From positions 3,438-13,147 of the forward strand of contig OKRF01000187.1 in NCBI GenBank assembly GCA_900290315.1: a stretch of DNA of 9,710 bases. The letters run 5' to 3'. The translations under genes were made by a program, and so were the position numbers. The notes beneath the pieces were generated by a model. It ran no database searches. It saw only the letters and a program-made list of their open reading frames with translations, and had not been told where the DNA came from. Shown piece by piece: positions 1-5,562 of the stretch (position 1 is the stretch's first letter; each line of letters begins with the position of its first letter). Origin of the DNA: Candidatus Sulfopaludibacter sp. SbA3. Lineage in GTDB: Bacteria; Acidobacteriota; Terriglobia; Bryobacterales; Bryobacteraceae.

Positions 1-422
1 GCAACCTGCTGGAGCCTTCGCAAACCGGCTGGGACTGGTTCAGCGTGCAGCTTGAAAACAATACCCAGTTCATGCTGTTCCAACTCCGCCGCGCCGATGG
101 CACCATCGATCCGCACTCTTCCGGCACCTTCATCGCATCCGATGGCCGCGCCACCTTTCTGCCCCGCTCGGAGTTCACCCTTGAGCCGCTGGAGTTTTGG
201 ACCAGTCCCCGGACACACGCCCGCTATCCGGTGAAATGGCGCATCGCCATCCCGCGCCTGCACGTGTCGCTCGATTGCGTGGCCGCGCTGCCCGATCAGG
301 AGTTGGCCGCCGGCGGCGAGGAACTCCCCACATATTGGGAAGGTGCGGCGTCGTACTCAGGTTCGGCGCGCGGCGTCGGTTATCTGGAGATGACGGGCTA
401 CTACAAGCCTGTCAGATTGTAG
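1..422 (+). CDS. C-terminal part of an AttH/CrtC-like lipocalin-fold protein (5' end outside window)
   Basis: The reading frame is open from the left edge (first full codon at 3) to a TAG at 420-422, so about 139 residues of the C-terminus are visible. A GTG at 45 gives a shorter open frame, but the residues before it (NLLEPSQTGWDWFS) fit the family, so the true start lies outside the window. The run TGWDWFSVQL, then FQLRRADGT, then LEPLEFWTSPRTHARYPVKW and a terminal GYLEMTGYY are hallmarks of the AttH / carotenoid 1,2-hydratase (CrtC-like) lipocalin-like family. These proteins are often encoded next to ABC permease genes and are usually exported or membrane-associated. The substrate cannot be told from sequence. 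A hydratase activity is not claimed, because most non-phototroph members are uncharacterised. The family call is fairly secure and the function is not. Confidence 0.8.
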   Translation, partial: NLLEPSQTGWDWFSVQLENNTQFMLFQLRRADGTIDPHSSGTFIASDGRATFLPRSEFTLEPLEFWTSPRTHARYPVKWRIAIPRLHVSLDCVAALPDQELAAGGEELPTYWEGAASYSGSARGVGYLEMTGYYKPVRL

Positions 423-435
423 TCCGCCTCACCGA

Positions 436-441
436 TATAAT
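436..441 (+). promoter_or_regulatory. Consensus -10 box (TATAAT) for the lacD-like gene, probable leaderless start
   Basis: A perfect TATAAT lies at 436-441, and the ATG of the aldolase gene begins at 448, six bases after the box. A sigma-70-type transcript would start at about 447-449, on or next to the A of the ATG, which implies a leaderless mRNA. No good -35 hexamer is visible: TCAGAT at 412-417 has an 18-bp spacer but matches poorly. The box lies just after the TAG of the upstream gene (422), so the aldolase is probably transcribed separately from it. Confidence 0.55.
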
Positions 442-447
442 GAATCT

Positions 448-1437
448 ATGCAACTGTCAGAGGGAAAAGCGAAGCACATGAAGGCGCTCTCCAACGAGCG
501 CGGTGTCATCGCCGCGGCGGCAATGGATCAGCGCGGAAGTCTACAGAAGTCTCTGGCCGCCGCGCGCGGTGTGGACGTCAAAGAGATTGGTCCGGAGATG
601 ATGAGCGAGTTCAAGGTGGCGGTGAGCAGGGTGTTGACGCCGCATGCCAGCGCCATTCTCCTGGACCCAGAATTCGGCCTCGAAGCCGGCAAGGCCCGCA
701 GCAAGAATGCAGGCATGCTGCTGGCTTACGAGTTGAGCGGCTATGACAACACCCGTTCCGGCCGCCTGCCCGACCTGCTGCCGCACGTTTCCGTCAAGCG
801 CATTGTGGATTGGGGCGCAGACGCGGTCAAGATTCTGATCTACTACACTCCCTTCGACGATCCTTCGGTTAACGATATCAAACATGCCTTCATTGAGCGG
901 ATCGGCGCGGAGTGCGTCACGTACGAGATCCCCTTTTTCCTGGAGTTCGTGGGTTACGATCCAAAAGGCGGCGACGAAAAGGGTTTGGACTACGCCAAGG
1001 CCAAACCGGAAATCGTGAAGAAGAGCATGGAAGAGTTCTCCAAGCCTCAGTACATGGTGGACGTGTTGAAAGTGGAGGTCCCCATCAACGCCGAGTGTGT
1101 GGAGGGTTCCAGCGTATATAAAGGCCAGAAGGCATACACGCGCGAGGAAGCCCTGAGACATTTTCGGGAAGCCGCGGCAGTTGCCGGTAAGCCGTTCATC
1201 TATCTCAGCGCGGGTGTGAGCAACGCCCAGTTTGTGGAATCGCTGCATATGGCCGGCGAGGCAGGCACGAATTATTCCGGAGTGTTGTGCGGCCGTGCCA
1301 CCTGGAAGGAAGGCATTCCCGTCTATGCCAAGCACGGCATCAAAGCGCTGGAAGACTGGCTGCAGAAGGAAGGCGTGAAGAACATCAACGCGGTCAACGA
1401 AGCCATCCGTCCTGCGAAAGCCTGGTACGACAGGTAA
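448..1437 (+). CDS. lacD: Tagatose 1,6-bisphosphate aldolase (LacD family, class I)
   Basis: This complete 329-residue protein has the usual length of LacD, the class I (Schiff-base) aldolase that cleaves tagatose 1,6-bisphosphate to dihydroxyacetone phosphate and glyceraldehyde 3-phosphate in the cytoplasm. Family motifs appear in order: AAAMDQRGSL (res 23-32), ILLDPEFGLEA (70-80), LLAYELSGYD (91-100), ADAVKILIYY (124-133), ERIGAECVTYEIPFFLE (150-166), DVLKVEVPIN (205-214), YLSAGVSNAQF (252-262) and GVLCGRATWKEGI (278-290). K208 in LKVEVP matches the Schiff-base lysine of LacD, and K128 matches the conserved second lysine. The ATG at 448 has no Shine-Dalgarno sequence but sits just after a TATAAT box. 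An alternative ATG at 478 (M11) would still keep the whole domain. No galactose/tagatose pathway gene is adjacent, so the physiological substrate is uncertain; members outside lactococci and staphylococci can be relaxed for ketose-bisphosphate stereochemistry. Confidence 0.93.
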   Translation: MQLSEGKAKHMKALSNERGVIAAAAMDQRGSLQKSLAAARGVDVKEIGPEMMSEFKVAVSRVLTPHASAILLDPEFGLEAGKARSKNAGMLLAYELSGYDNTRSGRLPDLLPHVSVKRIVDWGADAVKILIYYTPFDDPSVNDIKHAFIERIGAECVTYEIPFFLEFVGYDPKGGDEKGLDYAKAKPEIVKKSMEEFSKPQYMVDVLKVEVPINAECVEGSSVYKGQKAYTREEALRHFREAAAVAGKPFIYLSAGVSNAQFVESLHMAGEAGTNYSGVLCGRATWKEGIPVYAKHGIKALEDWLQKEGVKNINAVNEAIRPAKAWYDR

Positions 1438-1579
1438 GTTGTCCCTCCATTTATGCATTGCTGGCGATGGTTCCGGGTGTTCAGGGCGCCGGCTCGAACC
1501 CGATGATCACGGGCTGGCTAGCATATTCCAATCCAAGGATGATCCTGAAATGAAGGCTCGTCCTACCGTGCCAAAACCA

Positions 1580-1588
1580 TGATAGAAT
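1580..1588 (+). promoter_or_regulatory. Extended -10 promoter candidate for the PEP-CTERM gene
   Basis: TGATAGAAT at 1580-1588 fits an extended -10 element (TG, one base, then a 5/6 match to TATAAT). No clear -35 is visible at the usual distance, which extended -10 promoters tolerate. It would give a 5' leader of about 60 nt before the ATG at 1655. The 217-bp stretch 1438-1654 holds no gene that I can support. Confidence 0.35.
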
Positions 1589-1635
1589 CGTGGGAATTTG
1601 AGCGGGATGCGAGCTCGACCCCGCAAGGAATCAAT

Positions 1636-1642
1636 AAGGAGG
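1636..1642 (+). promoter_or_regulatory. Ribosome binding site deciding the start of the PEP-CTERM gene
   Basis: AAGGAGG is a perfect Shine-Dalgarno sequence 12 nt upstream of the ATG at 1655. The spacing is slightly long. It favours this ATG over the upstream TTG at 1598, which would add a charged stretch before the signal peptide. Confidence 0.55.
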
Positions 1643-1654
1643 CGCTCCAGCTCT

Positions 1655-2253
1655 ATGAGGCCGCACAGGTTAACCGGTTCGACCCCGACACTGATAGCAG
1701 TGGCGGTCCTCGCCGCCGCCTGTTCAACGACCTTCGCTCCCGTCGCGCGGGCGGGCCCCGTCCAGTATACGATTACTTTCACAGCGCTAGACGGAACCGC
1801 TCCCACAGCCGGGGCATTTTTTTACGATTCCTCCGCCACCCTTGGGTCACGGTTCTCCAATTTTCTTGTTACGTGGAACTCGGCGACCTTCAATTTGAAA
1901 TCTTCTGCAAACTCGCCGCAGGAGAGTGGATCTGATTGCGTGGCCGACGCCTTCGCCCTGCTATCCGGAAACGGGTGCGCCCCGCAACAGATCAGTGACC
2001 TTCGCTGGGCGGGTTCTACGGCTTTTATTGGTGTCTCGACTTTCGAGTTCATTTCATTCGACCCTTCCCATGCTTCTCACGTAGAGATTGATCAGGCGTC
2101 TCTCTCCGGCGCGGTTTCCGAAACTGCAGATGGAAACTTCTCCATCGGCGTATCCCCAACAGGCGCACCGGAACCCGGGAACCTTATATTGGTGCTTGCG
2201 GGGGGGTGCTGCTGCGACGAAACCTGAGGTCACTCACCGCAAAACGGAGGTGA
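1655..2253 (+). pseudogene. Secreted PEP-CTERM protein, C-terminal sorting tail out of frame at a G7 run
   Basis: As the sequence stands, translation from ATG 1655 gives 190 residues and stops at 2225-2227 after an unlikely tail, CCCDET. A signal peptide is clear: a basic start, a hydrophobic core at res 12-22 (TLIAVAVLAAA), and signal peptidase I site ARA|G at 33/34. The mature part is Ser/Thr/Phe-rich and probably beta, includes FSNFLVTWNSATFNL (67-81), and has two cysteines (95, 108) that could pair. At 171-175 there is APEPG followed by NLILVLAGG, the start of a PEP-CTERM sorting signal. One extra G in the run 2200-2206 would continue as VLLRRNLRSLTAKRR and stop at 2251-2253. That gives 199 residues with the expected PEP motif, hydrophobic segment and basic tail. 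PEP-CTERM tails are processed by exosortase and link proteins to the cell surface or exopolysaccharide. The role of this protein is unknown. The frameshift may be a sequencing error, a real mutation or slippage. Confidence 0.7.
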
Positions 2254-2567
2254 CCGGCCAGACCAAGGAGGAAGCCCTCGCCAACAAAATGGATGACCTG
2301 ATCCTGCTTGGCAGGATCGCGTGTCTTCACCGGGCCAATACCTTACTGTGGACGTGTTCCACCAGTTATTCGGACTGTATCTTCGCTAGCGCTCCATCGT
2401 GACGGACTTATCAGGACAAAGCTTTCGGAGCATGCTGGTGCTGTTCCACGCAATGAGCGTGGCGGCGAATGCCCGGCGTGCCGGACCGCACTGAAACCTA
2501 AGTCGATTGGCACTGAACTACACGCAGTCACTGCCGAGAAACCGCACGGTGGTGATTATGATGAAAC
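2254..2567. other. Gene-poor intergenic stretch with lower GC
   Basis: About 310 bp with no gene that I can support. Short open frames run through it on the + strand (for example 2308-2580 and the frame ending at 2402), but they have no convincing start signals and no recognisable motif. By eye it is less GC-rich than the kinase operon. A perfect inverted repeat lies at 2300-2318. The stretch could be decayed coding sequence, but I cannot identify a parent gene. Confidence 0.5.
2300..2318. repeat. Perfect 8-bp inverted repeat (hairpin)
   Basis: GATCCTGC at 2300-2307, a 3-nt loop TTG, and GCAGGATC at 2311-2318 form a perfect 8-bp stem. It lies about 50 bp after the restored stop of the PEP-CTERM gene, so it could act as a weak terminator or an mRNA 3' stabiliser. 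It lacks the T-run expected of an intrinsic terminator. Confidence 0.45.
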
Positions 2568-2894
2568 ATGGTTACCGTAGGTTTGTTAGTTCGTTTGGAA
2601 GCCAGGGCGGGTAAAGAAAATGAGGTTGCGAATTTTCTAAGTGGCGCGCTGCCTTTTGTCCAGGCTGAAGCTGCCACTACTGCCTGGTTTGCGGTTCGCA
2701 TCGGGCCCTCCACTTTTGCGATTTTCGACGCATTCCCCAGTGAGGCGGGCCGTCAGGCGCACCTGGCGGGACAAGTGGCGGCGGCTCTCATGGCGAGAGC
2801 CCCGGAACTGTTCGCGAGTCTCCCGATTATCCAAGAAGTCGACGTGCTGGCATCGAAGCTGCCGGCGGGGTCCGCCATGCGCGCGCAGTATTAG
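2568..2894 (+). CDS. ABM-domain protein (putative quinol monooxygenase-like)
   Basis: This 108-residue protein is about the size of a single antibiotic biosynthesis monooxygenase (ABM) domain, a dimeric ferredoxin-like alpha/beta fold. The first strand is VTVGLLVRLEARAGKENEV (res 2-20), followed by a helix and TTAWFAVRIGPSTFAIFDAF (37-56), a pattern typical of one small ABM subfamily. The domain continues through GRQAHLAGQVAAALMARAPELF and ends near VDVLASKLP (91-99). ABM proteins include cofactor-free quinol oxygenases, haem-degrading enzymes and structural homologues without activity. No haem-ligand or catalytic signature separates these here, so no reaction is assigned. There is no signal peptide, so it is probably cytoplasmic. 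ATG 2568 starts directly at the first strand. Only a weak purine stretch precedes it, and I see no promoter. The gene appears monocistronic. Confidence 0.85.
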   Translation: MVTVGLLVRLEARAGKENEVANFLSGALPFVQAEAATTAWFAVRIGPSTFAIFDAFPSEAGRQAHLAGQVAAALMARAPELFASLPIIQEVDVLASKLPAGSAMRAQY

Positions 2895-3002
2895 CCGGCT
2901 CATGCGGGATGCCTCAACCAGTGAGATGAAGATGGCGGGGAAGGCGTGAAAAAATGCGACCGCCTGCGCCACCACAGGCAAGTCATTTGTTTGCTTTGGT
3001 GG

Positions 3003-3038
3003 GGCGGGCTTCAGCCTGCCAACGCCCGCTTGCGGGCG
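3003..3038. repeat. REP-like element: two adjacent GC-rich hairpins
   Basis: The first hairpin pairs GGCGGGC (3003-3009) with GCCTGCC (3014-3020), 7 bp including one G-T pair, across a TTCA loop. The second pairs CGCCCGC (3023-3029) with GCGGGCG (3032-3038), 7 bp across a TT centre. They are separated by only two bases. This layout resembles interspersed REP/BIME-type intergenic palindromes. It may also act as a transcription terminator or 3' stabiliser for the ABM gene, although no strong T-run follows. Copy number elsewhere in the genome cannot be judged from this window. Confidence 0.45.
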
Positions 3039-3069
3039 CTTCTTCCGCAGCTTCCACGCGAGCCCTGAC

Positions 3070-3077
3070 TATATAAC
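3070..3077 (+). promoter_or_regulatory. Possible -10 element for the toxin-antitoxin remnant
   Basis: TATATAAC at 3070-3077 contains a TATAAC hexamer about 50 bp before the antitoxin-like ATG at 3125. No -35 match is evident. It may be a leftover of the promoter of the original toxin-antitoxin operon. Confidence 0.25.
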
Positions 3078-3124
3078 TCTCTCAACGATCCTGAGCCGCC
3101 GGCGCTGCCAACCCGAAGAAGAGT

Positions 3125-3274
3125 ATGTGGATCACTGCTTCCAAACTGCGGGAGATCCCAGACAAGCAGATGGCTAAAGTCTCTAAGCTCGCGAGGATCA
3201 TCAAGATGGATTGGTCCGCACATTGGTCCGCGAGATCAGGCATGGCTGAGCGAGCCGGCTCGAAGGGCGATTGA
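3125..3274 (+). pseudogene. Remnant of a Phd/VapB-type antitoxin gene
   Basis: A 49-codon open frame begins MWITASKLREI and ends with GD and a TGA at 3272-3274. The start ITASKLRE matches the N-terminus of Phd/YefM-like antitoxins that partner VapC PIN toxins. KVSKLARIIK and MDWSAHWSA match the C-terminal part, where a DWSxxW motif is usual. The middle of a normal antitoxin (the rest of the DNA-binding region, usually ending near EIVRxGRxLRIVP) is missing, with only about ten residues between the conserved ends. The last residues (RSGMAERAGSKGD) come from out-of-frame toxin sequence. A weak AAGAAGAG precedes the ATG. I read it as an internally deleted antitoxin that is unlikely to bind DNA normally. 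A short real protein cannot be excluded. Confidence 0.55.
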
Positions 3275-3554
3275 GAGAGGTGAGTTGGCCGCGTCACCGG
3301 CCGCGGTTCTCGAGTTGGAACTTCTGCACAAAATCGGCCGCCTGAAACCCAGCGCTTCGAAACTCGTGGCGTGGCTGTCTACCGAAATCGGCCTTCGGAT
3401 TTGCGAATTGCCGTTTCGAACTGTGGTAGAGCACGCGCTCCAGGAGGGCTGGACGCGCGATCCGTTCGATCGCCGCATGGTAGCGAATACCAAGGCAGCT
3501 CTGGTAACCAAGGACGAGAGAATCCTGCAGAGTTATTCGCGGGCGATCTGGTAG
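3243..3554 (+). pseudogene. VapC-type PIN-domain toxin, N-terminus deleted
   Basis: The frame can be followed from WLSEPARRAIERG (about 3243) to a TAG at 3552-3554. The part starting at TTG 3285 is an 89-residue reading frame. The sequence resembles the C-terminal three quarters of a PIN-domain ribonuclease of the VapC type. AVLELELL carries the second acidic residue, TRDPFDR (res 58-63 from 3285) the third and fourth, and ALVTKDERIL the conserved tail. The first strand with the catalytic aspartate (typically LDTH) and a proper start codon are absent. A few residues also seem to be missing in VANTKAALVTKDE, where relatives usually have a slightly longer stretch. Without the first aspartate it should not cleave RNA. 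It partly overlaps the antitoxin remnant in another frame, which suggests that one deletion removed the junction of an ancestral antitoxin-toxin pair. Confidence 0.7.
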
Positions 3555-3578
3555 GGAGGCTGCCCGGCGCTGGATAGT

Positions 3579-3597
3579 GCACAATACTAAGTTGTGC
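3579..3597. promoter_or_regulatory. Inverted repeat over the start codon of the histidine kinase gene
   Basis: GCACAA (3579-3584) and TTGTGC (3592-3597) form a perfect 6-bp inverted repeat with a 7-bp centre that covers the GTG start at 3594. AATACT at 3583-3588 resembles a -10 box, which would make the kinase mRNA nearly leaderless; no Shine-Dalgarno sequence precedes the GTG. The repeat could be an operator or a start-codon hairpin. The evidence is sequence symmetry only. Confidence 0.3.
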
Positions 3598-4922
3598 GCA
3601 CGGGTCCTACGCCTACCATCGGGTTGCTCGCCGGACTGGCGGTCACGCTGTCCGCGGTCGCCGTCTACGCGGGTTACACCATTGTTCAATTGCGCGGATT
3701 GCGCCAGTTGCAGGCGGAGACAATCGACCGCAACCGCACGGATTCGCTGCTGCTGTTGCGCATCCAGAACGATCTGAATTCCGCAGGCCTCGCGATGCGG
3801 GACATGCTGGACGCGGGCGAACCGTATCCGCTCACTGCCTGGCAGGCGCAATTCGCGCGGCTGCGGACCGATCTGGAGGATGCCGTGACGCGCGAGGCGC
3901 AGTTCTCGCCGGCCGCCGGCGCCGACGCGCAGCGGCAGTTCCTTTCCGCTTCGATGACCCAGTTCTGGGACGCGCTGGATCGCATCTTCGCTCTGGCCAA
4001 GACTGACGAGGTGGAGGCGCGTACGCGCATCCGCATCTCCCTGCAGGCGCGGCAGGCGGCATTGAGCACGGCGGTGGCGCGCCTGCTGGTGCAGAACAAC
4101 GAAAACGAAAAGCAAGCGGCGGCCCTGGCCCGGCAGATCTACGCCGGCGGTGAACGCAACGTGTACCTGTTCCTGGCCGCCATCCTGATTGTGCTGCTGA
4201 TTACCGGACTCTACCTGGTGCAGTACAACCGGCGTATGTTCCTCCAGGTGGCCACGATCTCTCAACGGCGCAGTGAACTGGCGCAGCAACTGATCGCCAT
4301 GCAGGAGAATACCTTCCGGTCTATCGCGCGGGAGCTGCACGATGAGTTCGGCCAGATTCTCACGGCCATCGGCGCCATGCTCCAGCGTGCGGGGCGGCGT
4401 GCTCCGGCGTTGGATGCGCCGCTTCGGACCGATCTGAAAGAGGTGCAGGAAATCGTGCAGTCCACGCTCGATAAGGTGCGCACGCTCTCGCAGGCGCTGC
4501 ATCCGGCGGTGCTGGAAGAGGCCGGGCTGGAGGCCGCGCTGCGGCAGCATCTGCCGGTGTTCGAGAAGCAGACGGGCATCCGGATCGACTATGAGGCTGT
4601 TGGCAGCAGTCAGGCATTGGACCAGGCGGTGGCCATTCACATGTATCGTGTCCTGCAGGAGGCGCTGAACAACGTGGCCCGCCATTCCAAATCCGGCAGC
4701 GCCGCGGTGCGCCTGCGCTATGCGGCGGAGTGCGTGGTGCTGGAGGTGCAGGATGGCGGCGTGGGCTTGCGCAGCGCGGGCCAGACTGCTGGAATGGGCC
4801 TGGTCTCCATGCGCGAACGCGCGGAGCTGGTGCATGGCCGCCTGGAACTGCTGAGCGCGGATGGCGGAGGGCTGCTGGTACGATTGACGGTTCCCCTCAC
4901 GTCAGAGGAGGCGCATGCCTGA
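3594..4922 (+). CDS. Membrane-bound sensor histidine kinase, HisKA_3 (NarX/DegS type)
   Basis: This 442-residue inner-membrane kinase probably autophosphorylates on histidine and passes phosphate to the regulator encoded next. TM1 spans about res 9-31 and TM2 about 189-211. Between them lies a helical extracytoplasmic region of about 155 residues, rich in heptad-like patterns, suggesting a four-helix-bundle sensor with no recognised ligand. After TM2 the H-box FRSIARELHDEFGQIL (241-256) carries H249, the probable phospho-acceptor, in the HisKA_3 form. The ATPase domain has the N-box YRVLQEALNNVARHS (351-365), a G1 box VQDGGVGL (385-392) and a G2 region MGLVSMRERAELVHG (401-415). In the G1 box the usual DNG/DDG reads DGG, a common variant. 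The GTG start at 3594 places TM1 at the N-terminus, and no other in-frame start occurs before M68. There is no Shine-Dalgarno sequence. Its end overlaps the regulator gene by 8 bp. Confidence 0.93.
   Translation: MRTGPTPTIGLLAGLAVTLSAVAVYAGYTIVQLRGLRQLQAETIDRNRTDSLLLLRIQNDLNSAGLAMRDMLDAGEPYPLTAWQAQFARLRTDLEDAVTREAQFSPAAGADAQRQFLSASMTQFWDALDRIFALAKTDEVEARTRIRISLQARQAALSTAVARLLVQNNENEKQAAALARQIYAGGERNVYLFLAAILIVLLITGLYLVQYNRRMFLQVATISQRRSELAQQLIAMQENTFRSIARELHDEFGQILTAIGAMLQRAGRRAPALDAPLRTDLKEVQEIVQSTLDKVRTLSQALHPAVLEEAGLEAALRQHLPVFEKQTGIRIDYEAVGSSQALDQAVAIHMYRVLQEALNNVARHSKSGSAAVRLRYAAECVVLEVQDGGVGLRSAGQTAGMGLVSMRERAELVHGRLELLSADGGGLLVRLTVPLTSEEAHA
4906..4911 (+). promoter_or_regulatory. Ribosome binding site of the response regulator gene
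   Basis: AGGAGG lies inside the end of the kinase gene, only 3 nt before the ATG at 4915. It supports that start and translational coupling with the kinase. The spacing is shorter than optimal. Confidence 0.55.
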
Positions 4923-5562
4923 GCGGAAGATCACGGTCCTGCTAGTGGACGATCATCAACTGGTGCGCCGGGGATTCCGGCGGATGCTGGAGGACGAGGA
5001 CGATATCATGGTGGCGGGCGAGGCGGGCAATGGGCAGGAGGCTATCGATAAGGCCCGCGAACTGGCTCCGGCGGTGATCGTGATGGATTTCGCCTTGCCG
5101 GGGATCAACGGCGCGGTGGCGGCGCGGCAGATTCTGAAATCGGCGCCGGGCACCGCGATCCTGATGCTGAGCATGCATGCCGAGCCGAATTACGTGGAGC
5201 CGAATTACGTGCGCACCTGTCTGGACGCGGGAGTGCGTGGCTACCTGCTGAAGAACGCCATCGACCTGGAACTGATCAACGCGGTGCGACGGGTGGCGGC
5301 GGGCGAGCAGGTGCTGGATCCGCGCCTGCACACCGTATCCAAGCCGAAAGGCGAGGAGGCGCCGGAACTGACGGCACGAGAACTCGAAGTGCTGCAACTG
5401 ATCGTGAATGGCAAATCCAATCGCGAGATCGCCCAGGTGTTGGGGCTGAGCGCCAATACGGTGGCGGTGCATCGCGCCAACCTGATGCAGGCGCTGGGCA
5501 TTCACAACACCGCCGAGCTCGTGGTCTACGCCATTCGCAACGGCCTGGCGAGCATCACGTGA
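4915..5562 (+). CDS. NarL/FixJ-family response regulator with an internal 5-residue tandem duplication
   Basis: This 215-residue cytoplasmic transcription regulator pairs with the overlapping kinase. The receiver domain (about 5-125) has the acidic pair D12/D13, phospho-acceptor D58 in VIVMDFALPG, switch residue S86 in LMLSMH, and K113 in YLLKNA. A LuxR-type helix-turn-helix (about 150-211) contains LTARELEVLQLIVNGKSNREIA and then LSANTVAVHRANLMQALG. Residues 90-94 and 95-99 are both EPNYV, encoded by an exact 15-bp tandem repeat right after the switch segment. Relatives normally have one such stretch leading into alpha-4, so this receiver is five residues longer in the output face. The effect on dimerisation or phosphorylation-dependent switching is unknown. 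The gene ends in GTGA, sharing 4 bp with the next gene. Target promoters cannot be predicted. Confidence 0.93.
   Translation: MPERKITVLLVDDHQLVRRGFRRMLEDEDDIMVAGEAGNGQEAIDKARELAPAVIVMDFALPGINGAVAARQILKSAPGTAILMLSMHAEPNYVEPNYVRTCLDAGVRGYLLKNAIDLELINAVRRVAAGEQVLDPRLHTVSKPKGEEAPELTARELEVLQLIVNGKSNREIAQVLGLSANTVAVHRANLMQALGIHNTAELVVYAIRNGLASIT
5182..5211 (+). repeat. Exact 15-bp tandem duplication inside the response regulator
   Basis: GAGCCGAATTACGTG at 5182-5196 is repeated exactly at 5197-5211. The unit is a multiple of three, so the frame is kept and the protein gains a second EPNYV. Identity of the two copies at all 15 positions, including third codon positions, suggests a recent event. Confidence 0.95.

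Noticed and set aside
541..1458. 305-codon minus-strand frame
   Set aside because: Antisense shadow of the aldolase gene, which has clear family motifs on the plus strand.
1470..1530. tRNA-like fragment (CTCGAACCC resembling a T-loop)
   Set aside because: No matching acceptor, D or anticodon arms can be folded around it.
1598..1654. Upstream TTG start for the PEP-CTERM protein
   Set aside because: It would place a charged 19-residue extension before the signal peptide, and the AAGGAGG site favours ATG 1655.
2198..2402. Reading the G run as six bases, extending the PEP-CTERM protein to 2402
   Set aside because: That frame gives a long hydrophilic tail without a membrane segment. Eight Gs give the expected hydrophobic stretch and basic end.
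2308..2580. 90-codon plus-strand frame overlapping the ABM gene start
   Set aside because: No recognisable motif, no ribosome binding site, and it runs into the ABM gene in another frame. A chance open frame is more likely.
3294..4835. Very long open frame (513 codons) on the minus strand
   Set aside because: It lies exactly antisense to the histidine kinase, is rich in Arg/His/Gln from antisense high-GC codons, and has no domain. It is a shadow of the kinase gene.
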